A stretch of 14,464 nt of DNA. It comes from Burkholderiales bacterium RIFCSPHIGHO2_12_FULL_61_11. Lineage in GTDB: Bacteria > Pseudomonadota > Gammaproteobacteria > Burkholderiales > Burkholderiaceae_C. Of the stretch, positions 5,921 through 11,466 are shown one piece after another. The notes below the pieces were generated by a model. That model saw only the letters and a program-made list of their open reading frames with translations. It was not told where the DNA came from and ran no database searches. Where the stretch lies: positions 1 to 14,464 of the forward strand of contig MERZ01000355.1 in assembly GCA_001770785.1 (NCBI GenBank), read 5' to 3'. Positions within the stretch are counted from its first letter, which is position 1. Every line of letters starts with the position of its first letter. The position numbers were made by a program, and so were the translations under genes.

Positions 5921-7264
5921 TTATTGCGCCGCCGCGCCGCTGACGCGCCAGATCACATTACCCACGTCGTCGGCCACCAGCAGTGCGCCGCGCTTGTCGA
6001 TGGCCACGCCGACCGGCCGGCCATAGGCATGGCCCTCGGGGCTTAAAAAGCCCGTCAGCACATCGAGCGGCAGGCCGCTGGGCTGGCCCGCCTTGAAGGG
6101 CACAAACACCACCTTGTAACCACTGCGCGGCTTGCGATTCCAGGAGCCGTGCTCGCCCACAAACACGCCGCTGGACAAGGCGGCAGGCAGGGTCTTGCCT
6201 TCTGAAAAAACCATGCCCAGGGGCGCGACGTGAGAGCCCAGCGCGTAGTCTGGCGCAACGGCTTGGGCCACCAAATCGGGCCGAGGCGGTTTGACGCGCT
6301 CGTCCACATGCTGGCCATAATAGCTGTAAGGCCAGCCGTAAAAAGCACCGTCCTTCACCGAGGTCAGGTAGTCAGGCACCAGGTCGCTGCCGATTTCGTC
6401 GCGTTCATTGACGACCGTCCACAGCGCCCCGCTGCCGGGTGCCCAGCCCATGCCGTTGGGATTTCGCAGGCCGGAGGCAAAAATGCGGTGGCTGCCGGTT
6501 TTGCGGTCCACTTCCCAGATCGCGGCGCGGCCGACTTCGGCCGCCACGCCGCGCTCGCCCGCGTTGCTGTTGGAGCCCACGCTGACGTACAACTTGCTGC
6601 CATCAGGGCTGGCGATGATGTTTTTAGTCCAGTGGTGGTTGACGGGACCGGCGGGCAGATCCAGCACTTTCACGGGCGCTGCCGTGATGCTGGTTTGCCC
6701 GGTTTCGTAGGGAAAGCGCAGCACCGCGTCGGTATTGGCCACGTAAAAATCCTTGCCCACCAGCGCCATGCCAAAGGGCGAATTCAGGTTCTGCAAGAAT
6801 ACCGTGCGCGTCTCGGCCCTGCCGTCACCGTCGGCGTCGCGCAGCAGCGTGATGCGGTTGGCGCTTGGCACACCGGCACCCGCCTTTTTCATCACCGCAC
6901 CCATGATCCAGCCCTTGATGCTGAAGCCGCGTTCCGGCTTGGCTGGCGCGTTGCTTTCGGCCACCAGCACGTCGCCATTGGGCAGCACAACCACCCAGCG
7001 CGGATGGTCCAGACCCGAAGCCAGCGCGGTGACGGCCAAGCCCGACATGGGCGTGGGCATCACACCTTCAGGCCAGCCCCTGGCGGGCGCAATATTCACT
7101 GTGGGAATCAGGGTGGTTTTAGGTGGCGGCAGGGTGGGATTGGTGCCCATGCCCGCCTCGGGTGGCAACAGGGCCGTGTCGCCGCACGCGAGCAAGGCGC
7201 CCAACAGCGCCAGGCAAAGCGCGTACGCGCTTGACCGTTTAAAGGAAAAAGCCGGTAACTGCAT
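5921..7264 (-). CDS. PQQ-dependent sugar (glucose/sorbosone) dehydrogenase-family lipoprotein
   Basis: A 447-residue protein. It begins with a lipoprotein signal peptide whose lipobox is LLAC (C27), so it is probably anchored in the periplasm. A proline-rich linker follows, then a six-bladed beta-propeller of the soluble glucose/L-sorbosone dehydrogenase fold. Blade motifs are [20 protein letters not shown] (84-103), [17 protein letters not shown] (161-177), [14 protein letters not shown] (209-222, likely active-site histidine), [28 protein letters not shown] (263-276), [10 protein letters not shown] and [19 protein letters not shown] (415-433). The family oxidises sugars or alcohols using PQQ; the substrate here is unknown. 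ATG 7264 is preferred over an in-frame codon at 7285 because AGGAGC lies 6 bases upstream of it. The creatininase-family gene ends 57 bases upstream on the same strand, suggesting an operon. Confidence 0.9.
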   Translation of the reverse strand: MQLPAFSFKRSSAYALCLALLGALLACGDTALLPPEAGMGTNPTLPPPKTTLIPTVNIAPARGWPEGVMPTPMSGLAVTALASGLDHPRWVVVLPNGDVLVAESNAPAKPERGFSIKGWIMGAVMKKAGAGVPSANRITLLRDADGDGRAETRTVFLQNLNSPFGMALVGKDFYVANTDAVLRFPYETGQTSITAAPVKVLDLPAGPVNHHWTKNIIASPDGSKLYVSVGSNSNAGERGVAAEVGRAAIWEVDRKTGSHRIFASGLRNPNGMGWAPGSGALWTVVNERDEIGSDLVPDYLTSVKDGAFYGWPYSYYGQHVDERVKPPRPDLVAQAVAPDYALGSHVAPLGMVFSEGKTLPAALSSGVFVGEHGSWNRKPRSGYKVVFVPFKAGQPSGLPLDVLTGFLSPEGHAYGRPVGVAIDKRGALLVADDVGNVIWRVSGAAAQ

Positions 7265-7321
7265 GGAAAAGCTCCTAAAAATCAAGGCTTGCCGCGCCGG
7301 ACTATTTTGCGGGCGCCCGCT

Positions 7322-8173
7322 TCAAAAGGCGGTCCTGTTGCTCAAGGTGTCCGCGGGCAACAGGTCGATCTCGCTCAGCACCTGCGCCAGGCTGCGGCCT
7401 GCGGCGCCCAGCAGCGCACGGCCCTTGTCGGCCGTGGCCGCTGCGGCATTTCCGACTGCGCCCTGCGGGTTGTAGTCCTGCATTTGCCAGGCCAGCCTGG
7501 CGCTGCGGCCGTCGCCCAGCAGGCTGAACTGTTGCGCCCGGTCCTGCGAAGTCGAGTGAAAATCCTGCGCCTTCGCCATATCGACCTGCTCGGGCCGGAG
7601 CGCCAGCATCATCGAGGTTTCAATCTCGCCGGCATGAATGCCGAAGCGATGCTCCTGCGCGCTGAACTGGTCGGCCACCGATTCGCCGTTTTCGCCGGTC
7701 AGCGGCAGGTTGAACCAGTTCACGCTGTACACCAGCATATTGAGCCGCGCCCGCAAATCGCGCGCCACCACGTCGAGCAGCCCCACCTGGCCGCCATGCG
7801 AATTGAGCAAGACGAGTTTTTTGACGCCGCTGGCCGCCACCGATTCGGCCAGTTCGGTCCAGAGCCGGATCACGGTTTCGGCCTTGAGCGTGAGCGTGCC
7901 GGCAAAGCGCGTGTGCTCTGGACTGAACCCGACCGACTGCGTGGGCAAAAACAGCAAGGGCAGGTCGGCGGCGAAATGCGGCAAGGCGGCCGCAATCACG
8001 CCTTCCACCAGCGTCGCATCAACATTGAGCGGCAAGTGCGGGCCATGCTGCTCAATGGCAGCCACCGGCAGCACAGCGATGGTGCGGCAGAGGTCAAGGC
8101 GGGCGAAGTCCGGGCTTTTCAGGTCGGCCCAGAAGCGGGGCAAGGCGGCGGGCGTGGACGTTGCAGGGTTCAT
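7322..8173 (-). CDS. Creatininase-family metal-dependent amidohydrolase
   Basis: A 283-residue protein with the creatininase-family metal-site motifs: LPVAAIEQHGPHLPLNVD (35-52, with E41, H43 and D52), LNSHGGQVGLLDVVARDL (123-140, H126) and HAGEIETSMML (180-190, E183). Members include creatininase, the FAPy deformylases of flavin/riboflavin metabolism and the MftE peptidase of mycofactocin maturation. The substrate cannot be chosen from sequence. ATG 8173 (MNPATSTP) is used although the frame stays open upstream to 8569, because the upstream part translates the inverted repeat at 8249-8550 and is not family sequence. The ribosome-binding site is weak. The gene precedes the PQQ-type dehydrogenase on the same strand. 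A 12-base palindrome (gcgggcgcccgc, 7309-7320) lies in the gap between them but has no T-run. Confidence 0.9.
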   Translation of the reverse strand: MNPATSTPAALPRFWADLKSPDFARLDLCRTIAVLPVAAIEQHGPHLPLNVDATLVEGVIAAALPHFAADLPLLFLPTQSVGFSPEHTRFAGTLTLKAETVIRLWTELAESVAASGVKKLVLLNSHGGQVGLLDVVARDLRARLNMLVYSVNWFNLPLTGENGESVADQFSAQEHRFGIHAGEIETSMMLALRPEQVDMAKAQDFHSTSQDRAQQFSLLGDGRSARLAWQMQDYNPQGAVGNAAAATADKGRALLGAAGRSLAQVLSEIDLLPADTLSNRTAF

Positions 8174-8248
8174 AGGCGTATTTTGATGGCAATTTGGGTT
8201 GTCCTGGTGAGCGGGGTTGTTGGGGTGGGTTTTGATTGAGGCGCGGGT

Positions 8249-8550
8249 AGCCTTGCCAGCAGGCCGGGAGTCGCCCCGGCAGGCGAGGCACTTTACTTTT
8301 GCTTCACCAAAAGAAAGTACCCAAAGAAAAGGCGACCCGCTGTCTGGGGAGTTTTTGGGGTCAGAGCCCAAATTCGCCGAGCCTTTGGCTCGCCCGGAGG
8401 GTGCGGTGCCATGCACCGCAGCGAAATTGGTGTCTGACCCCAATAACCCGCAGACAGTAGGGTCGCCTTTCTTTTGCTTACTTTTCTTTGGCGAAGCAAA
8501 GAATAAGTGAGTCGCCTGCCGGGGCGAGACCCGGCCTGATCGGGAAGGGC
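8249..8550. repeat. Composite nested inverted repeat (BIME-like), about 300 bases
   Basis: The left part (about 8249-8350) and right part (about 8447-8550) are imperfect reverse complements. Shared blocks from the outside in are caggccggg / cccggcctg, tcgccccggcaggcga / tcgcctgccggggcga, ttttgcttcaccaaaag-like / ctttggcgaagcaaag, aaggcgaccc / gggtcgcctt, and ctgtctg / cagacag. They enclose the REP core at 8357-8441. The outer block (cacttta, gcttcaccaaaagaaagta, aaggcgacc) is a motif I recognise as abundant in Comamonadaceae. The open frames across it in both directions are by-products of the repeat. Confidence 0.85.
8357..8441. repeat. REP core with two inner hairpins
   Basis: Outer arms ggggtcaga (8357-8365) and tctgacccc (8433-8441) are perfect complements, with aattcg and cgaaatt further in. 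Between them are two perfect hairpins: cgagcc-ttt-ggctcg (8378-8392) and tgcggtgc-cat-gcaccgca (8402-8420). The architecture is the same as the element inside the LysE-family gene at 1045-1145, but the inner hairpin sequences differ, as expected for subfamilies of one REP type. Confidence 0.85.
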
Positions 8551-8676
8551 AACGCGGCAAACACCTCACAAACGCAAACTACCGCTGCCGCCTGCTGATT
8601 CTCATCCCGATGCACCTGCTGCTGAACCTGCGGCCCCTGCTGCTTAGCCCGCATGAGCCTGGTGGTGGCCAGGTAT

Positions 8677-8703
8677 GTTTTTGGGGTCTGACCCCAATAA
8701 CCC
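8677..8703. repeat. Collapsed REP copy: outer arms only
   Basis: The sequence gtttttggggtc joined to tctgaccccaataaccc is the left edge (8351-8362) and right edge (8432-8448) of the REP core with about 70 interior bases, including both inner hairpins, missing. It leaves the near-palindrome ggggtctgacccc. Confidence 0.75.
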
Positions 8704-8781
8704 TGAGGAAGCGGTGTAGCAAATCCTGATCAAGCTCGAGCATGAAAAATATTTGCGCTGATCTGAACTGAAAATCAAATG

Positions 8782-8818
8782 TAAAGAAAAGCCGACGCTA
8801 TGCGTCGGCTTTTCTTTA
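8782..8818. terminator. Bidirectional rho-independent terminator
   Basis: A perfect 17-bp stem: taaagaaaagccgacgc (8782-8798), loop tat, gcgtcggcttttcttta (8802-8818). On the minus strand it begins 15 bases after the PEP-CTERM stop codon, and its T-rich arm serves as the tail on either strand. It very likely ends the PEP-CTERM transcript. Confidence 0.92.
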
Positions 8819-8832
8819 ACGCGATGAAAAAA

Positions 8833-9639
8833 TCAGGCCGCCATCTTGCGGCGGCGCACTGCAGCCAGGCCTGCCAGGGCCAGGCCCAGCAGCGCCAGCG
8901 AGGCCGGCTCGGGGATCGTTCCATTGTCGATTGACTGGCCAGCGACCAGGATGCCGTCAAAGGCCAGGCCGGAATCGAATGCGGTGTCGAGCCAGTTCAC
9001 CACGCCGAACTCCAGGTAGTAGTTGCCTGCGGCGGCGATTTCATACGTCATCGCGATCCAGTCGGTGTAGCCGCAACCGGTGCTGTAGCAGTCGCCGGAA
9101 GAACCGCCCAGGGGGGACCACGCCGGACCGCCGGCGATGATGGGGGTGGAGGGAGGAACGAGGACCACACCGGGGGCCAGGGCGGGCATGCCGAAGCCGG
9201 GCACGGTGTCGCCGCCGGCGACTGGGTTGGTGCGGGCGGTGAACAGCAGCGCGACTTCGTTCAGGTCGCTGTCCAGCAGGCGCACCCAAGCATACTCAGT
9301 GAACGCCCCACCGTCGGACGTGACGTAATTGAAGTAGAACTCCAGATCGTCGCCGGGGTTGGCTGAAAATAAGGAAGTGCGCGCCAGCGAGCCGTTGGTC
9401 TCGGATCCCAGGCCGATACCCGACTCGGCCACGCCGCCACTGGTGGACACGTAGCCGTAGGTGCCGCCCTCGGGGGAGGCGGTGACCACCCCGTCCGCGC
9501 CCAAGGTGCCGCAGTTGGCGGTACAGGTCCAACCGACGGGTAGAGGTGCCGCTGCAGCGGGACCGGAGAAGGAGAAGATGGATACGGCCAGGACCGACAA
9601 CGCCCCCAGGAATTTCACAGAGTGTTTGATGGTGAACAT
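8833..9639 (-). CDS. Secreted PEP-CTERM sorting-domain protein
   Basis: A 268-residue exported protein. It has a signal peptide (KHSVKFLGALSVLAVSIFSF, cleavage near AAA-APLP at about residue 31) and ends with a classic PEP-CTERM signal: PEP at 243-245, a hydrophobic helix (LALLGLALAGLAAV) and a basic RRRK tail, recognised by an exosortase that cuts the tail and hands the protein to the surface or exopolysaccharide matrix. Cysteine pairs at 39/43 (WTCTANCGTLGADG) and 184/189 may form disulfides. The middle, with LEFYFNYVTSDG, YAWVRLLD, ALLFTARTNP and YLEFGVVNW, looks like a lectin-like beta-sandwich and resembles, from memory, the NF038132 PEP-CTERM family. ATG 9639 has GAGG close upstream; the longer frame to 9774 lacks a signal-peptide start. 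No exosortase gene is in the window. The terminator at 8782 follows and a sigma-54-type promoter lies upstream. Confidence 0.92.
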   Translation of the reverse strand: MFTIKHSVKFLGALSVLAVSIFSFSGPAAAAPLPVGWTCTANCGTLGADGVVTASPEGGTYGYVSTSGGVAESGIGLGSETNGSLARTSLFSANPGDDLEFYFNYVTSDGGAFTEYAWVRLLDSDLNEVALLFTARTNPVAGGDTVPGFGMPALAPGVVLVPPSTPIIAGGPAWSPLGGSSGDCYSTGCGYTDWIAMTYEIAAAGNYYLEFGVVNWLDTAFDSGLAFDGILVAGQSIDNGTIPEPASLALLGLALAGLAAVRRRKMAA

Positions 9640-9957
9640 ATTAGCCTCGCATAAAGTTGGATGAGCACGAGTAATGATCCGAGCCGGTTGCAAAGACTTT
9701 TTGTTCCCATGCCGCCCTTTGCTCCGACTTGCCCATATCCAGCATCTACCATGCCAACGCCCTGATGGATTCACTTTTATGCAATTAATTCAACGGCTTA
9801 CCATGATGCAAGCCGCTTCTGCAGACTGCTTTTTGACATCGAAGGGGTCAAAGTGTAAAAATTATCGACAAACTGCCACTTCGCGAGGATGGCCGCCCTG
9901 CCCGGCATTCCAGACTGGACCGCGTCTGGGGCCTTTGATCTTGTTACTCGCTATAAA
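9640..9957. other. Promoter region upstream of the PEP-CTERM gene
   Basis: A 318-base gap, more AT-rich than its surroundings. It holds the sigma-54 promoter match at 9741-9756, a leader of about 90 bases before ATG 9639, and further upstream a ggggtcaaagtgtaaaaatt stretch (9844-9863) that partly resembles a REP arm. A gapped dyad tgt...aca spans 9854-9870, about 100 bases upstream of the promoter, where an activator of sigma-54 could bind; this is weak. No gene is supported in either direction. Confidence 0.5.
9741..9756 (-). promoter_or_regulatory. Probable sigma-54 (RpoN) promoter of the PEP-CTERM gene
   Basis: On the minus strand the sequence is TGGCATGGTAGATGCT. This fits TGGCAYR-N4-TTGCW with one mismatch and has the required GG and GC pairs separated by 10 bases. 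A start of transcription near 9730 would give a leader of about 90 bases to the ATG at 9639. Control of PEP-CTERM genes by RpoN with the PrsK/PrsR two-component system is known in other exosortase bacteria such as Zoogloea. Confidence 0.6.
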
Positions 9958-10194
9958 TCAAGCCTTCAAGAATTCAGCGTTCTCCCCCAGCCACCGCAAG
10001 ACATGCCGCTGCGCCAACTCAGGGTGCTGATCCAGCATCACTGGCGCCAGATCCGCAAAGTGCAGCAGCGGCGCGTCGCCCGTCGAATACAGCAGCACAT
10101 AGGCCGAAGCCGCCGCGCCGCGCCTGAACCCGCAGATACCCGAGTCGGTAGTGGATGCTGCCTTGACCCGGCTGGCGGACCGGCGCGAAGCCAT
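9958..10194 (-). CDS. Small hypothetical protein
   Basis: A possible 78-residue protein that I do not recognise. The last 48 residues look like a real protein: AYVLLYSTGDAPLLHFADLA, then PVMLDQHPELAQRHVLRWLG and ENAEFLKA. The codons there strongly favour G or C in the third position (ctg, gcg, gtg), as in the neighbouring genes. The first 30 residues are Arg/Ala/Ser-rich and less convincing, so the gene may be a fragment whose front end was lost, or may start elsewhere. No ribosome-binding site is clear at ATG 10194. It is divergent from the AlaX gene, with only 31 bases between the two starts, leaving little room for two promoters. An overlapping plus-strand frame (9889-10218) looks like its shadow. 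Confidence 0.42.
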   Translation of the reverse strand: MASRRSASRVKAASTTDSGICGFRRGAAASAYVLLYSTGDAPLLHFADLAPVMLDQHPELAQRHVLRWLGENAEFLKA

Positions 10195-10213
10195 AAGCCG
10201 GGTGGCAGCCAAG

Positions 10214-10219
10214 TATGAT
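10214..10219 (+). promoter_or_regulatory. Possible -10 element of a leaderless alaX transcript
   Basis: The hexamer tatgat (5 of 6 matches to TATAAT) ends 6 bases before the ATG at 10226, so a transcript would begin at or very near the start codon. No convincing -35 is seen 17 bases upstream and there is no ribosome-binding site, which fits a leaderless start but is weak evidence. Confidence 0.35.
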
Positions 10220-10225
10220 CAAAGC

Positions 10226-11014
10226 ATGACACAAGCCCTGTTTCGCGAAGACGCTTACCTCACGGAATGCAGCGCCACGGTGACCGCGCTCACCGAACAA
10301 GGCGTCGTGCTGGACCGCACGGTGTTTTACCCGCAGGGCGGCGGGCAGGCCGGTGACAGCGGCGTGCTGGTGCTGGCCGATGGCCGGGAAATCACCATTG
10401 CAGACAGCCGCAAAGGCAAGAACGCCGAGGGTCGGTTCACCGCTGCCATCTGCCATTTGCCCGGGTTGCCGGACCCGGCGGCTTCGGTGCTCGAACTGCT
10501 GCTGCGCAGCGGCCTGCAGGTTGGCGACCGCGTCACGGCCCATATCGACTGGGCGCGGCGGCATCGGCTGATGCGCTTTCACACCACCACGCACCTGCTG
10601 TGCCACCTGGTGCCGCAGCTGGTCAACGGCTGCTCGATCACGTCCGACTATGCGCGGCTCGACTTCAACATGACAGCCCCGCTCGACAAGGAAGCGCTGA
10701 CGGCAGGCATCGCCCGCCTGGTCGCCGCCGCGCATCCGGTCACCGTCGGCGCCATCAGCGATTCCGAGCTGGACGCCAATCCGGCGCTGGTCAAAAGCAT
10801 GAGCGTGCAGCCGCCGCGCGGCAGTGGCCAGATACGCACCATACTTATTGGCGGCATGGGCGCGGAGCCTGTCATTGATTTCCAGCCCTGCGGTGGCACC
10901 CATGTGGCCAACACGGCAGAAATAGGCGCGGTAAGCGTCAGCAGGATAGAAAAAAAGAGCGCCAGTACCCGCCGCGTGGTGCTCGGCTTTGCCCCGGAAA
11001 GCCTGAGGCAATGA
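10226..11014 (+). CDS. AlaX-type alanyl-tRNA editing protein
   Basis: A 262-residue freestanding relative of the alanyl-tRNA synthetase editing domain. It has the entry motif TVFYPQGGGQAGDSG (32-46) and the four zinc ligands in two motifs: H119 and H123 in RFHTTTHLLCHL, and C222 and H226 in QPCGGTHVAN. These proteins hydrolyse mischarged Ser-tRNA(Ala) or Gly-tRNA(Ala) and so protect translation. Length fits the medium AlaX-M type, which carries the extra N-terminal domain. ATG 10226 (MTQALFREDAYLTECSATV) is preferred over the in-frame start at 10151 because the family N-terminus starts here. The stop overlaps the ATG of the DUF167 gene by 4 bases (ATGA), so the two are translationally coupled. 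The AlaX function is well supported by the complete zinc site. Confidence 0.93.
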   Translation: MTQALFREDAYLTECSATVTALTEQGVVLDRTVFYPQGGGQAGDSGVLVLADGREITIADSRKGKNAEGRFTAAICHLPGLPDPAASVLELLLRSGLQVGDRVTAHIDWARRHRLMRFHTTTHLLCHLVPQLVNGCSITSDYARLDFNMTAPLDKEALTAGIARLVAAAHPVTVGAISDSELDANPALVKSMSVQPPRGSGQIRTILIGGMGAEPVIDFQPCGGTHVANTAEIGAVSVSRIEKKSASTRRVVLGFAPESLRQ

Positions 11015-11340
11015 AACGGAAAAATTCAACCGGCGACAGCTTCTTTGCCTGGGACGGCGACGTCCTGATCGTCAATATTCTGGGCAAGCCGAGTGCCGCG
11101 CGCGATGCCATTGGCAAAGTCAAGGGCACTCAGCTCAAGGTGAGCGTGACCGCCGCGCCGGTCGCAGGCAAGGCGACCGACCACATGGTGCGCTTTCTGG
11201 CTCCCTTGTTTGGCGTCGCGGCATCCGACATCGAGGTGGCTTTTGGCCGCATGAACGTGAACAAGCAGTTGCGCATCAAGGCGCCCAAGATGCTGCCATC
11301 GGTATTTGCCCAGCGCTCGCTGTTGTCCGACGAGGATTGA
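11011..11340 (+). CDS. DUF167/YggU-family protein
   Basis: A 109-residue protein with the DUF167 core: PSAARDAIGKVKGTQLKVSV (27-46), TAAPVAGKATDHMVRFLAPL (47-66) and VNKQLRIKAP. The family has a small alpha/beta fold of about 95-110 residues and no established biochemical role. Start ATG 11011 overlaps the alaX stop. The sequence after the stop (ggcatttgggctttttt, 11354-11370) is T-rich but lacks a clean hairpin, so I do not call a terminator. Confidence 0.92.
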   Translation: MKRKNSTGDSFFAWDGDVLIVNILGKPSAARDAIGKVKGTQLKVSVTAAPVAGKATDHMVRFLAPLFGVAASDIEVAFGRMNVNKQLRIKAPKMLPSVFAQRSLLSDED

Positions 11341-11401
11341 GGTCGTATTGCCGGGCATTTGGGCTTTTTTCGTCGCCTGCCGCACAATACAGGGGTGTCG
11401 G

Positions 11402-11426
11402 CGCACATCCTGGCAGGCCGTGTGCG
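11402..11426. other. Hairpin in the dsbD leader
   Basis: Stem cgcaca (11402-11407) / tgtgcg (11421-11426) with a nested cct-ggc-agg inside, in the 126-base gap before dsbD. A weak promoter candidate lies before it (ttggg at 11359-11363; cacaat at 11383-11388), so the hairpin would be in the 5' leader. It lacks a T-run and is not a terminator. Confidence 0.35.
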
Positions 11427-11466
11427 ACCAGGAACTAAAGGTGGGGCGGCCGCTCACACCATCATC

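Larger units (their letters stand above)
8174..8832. other. Repeat-rich region without genes
   Basis: This stretch of 659 bases holds no supportable gene. From left to right: about 75 bases that should contain the promoter of the minus-strand creatininase gene (no clear match seen), the composite inverted repeat at 8249-8550, about 125 bases of unremarkable sequence with broken frames, the collapsed repeat core at 8677-8703, a short AT-richer stretch, and the terminator at 8782-8818. In-frame fragments after the collapsed repeat (PEEAV, then QILIKLEHEKYLR after a stop) could be the remnant of a dead gene, but I cannot name one. Confidence 0.6.

Noticed and set aside
6230..7234. Long antisense ORF (334 residues) opposite the dehydrogenase gene
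   Set aside because: It is a shadow of a GC-rich coding strand, rich in His, Arg, Gln and Ala and without recognisable motifs.
7289..8239. Long antisense ORF (316 residues) opposite the creatininase-family gene
   Set aside because: Same reason: a shadow frame with biased composition. The minus strand carries all the creatininase motifs.
8217..8510. Plus-strand ORF of 97 residues over the repeat
   Set aside because: It is read entirely from repeat DNA, resembles the opposite-strand reading because of the palindrome, and has no domain.
8174..8569. N-terminal extension of the creatininase-family gene to 8569 on the minus strand
   Set aside because: The extra residues translate the inverted repeat. 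The family N-terminus fits ATG 8173.
8570..8676. Remnant gene with LLNLRPLLL-type hydrophobic peptide
   Set aside because: The frame is short and broken with no recognisable family. It is too little to call a pseudogene.
9844..9870. ggggtcaaagtgtaaaaatt as a full REP copy, or the tgt...aca dyad as a defined activator site
   Set aside because: No matching second arm is present, and the dyad is only three bases on each side.
10019..11029. Long minus-strand ORF opposite the AlaX-type gene, with a segment faintly like an acetyltransferase (ILGCHPAYGFAP)
   Set aside because: The plus strand holds the complete AlaX zinc motifs, so the likeness is chance in a shadow frame.
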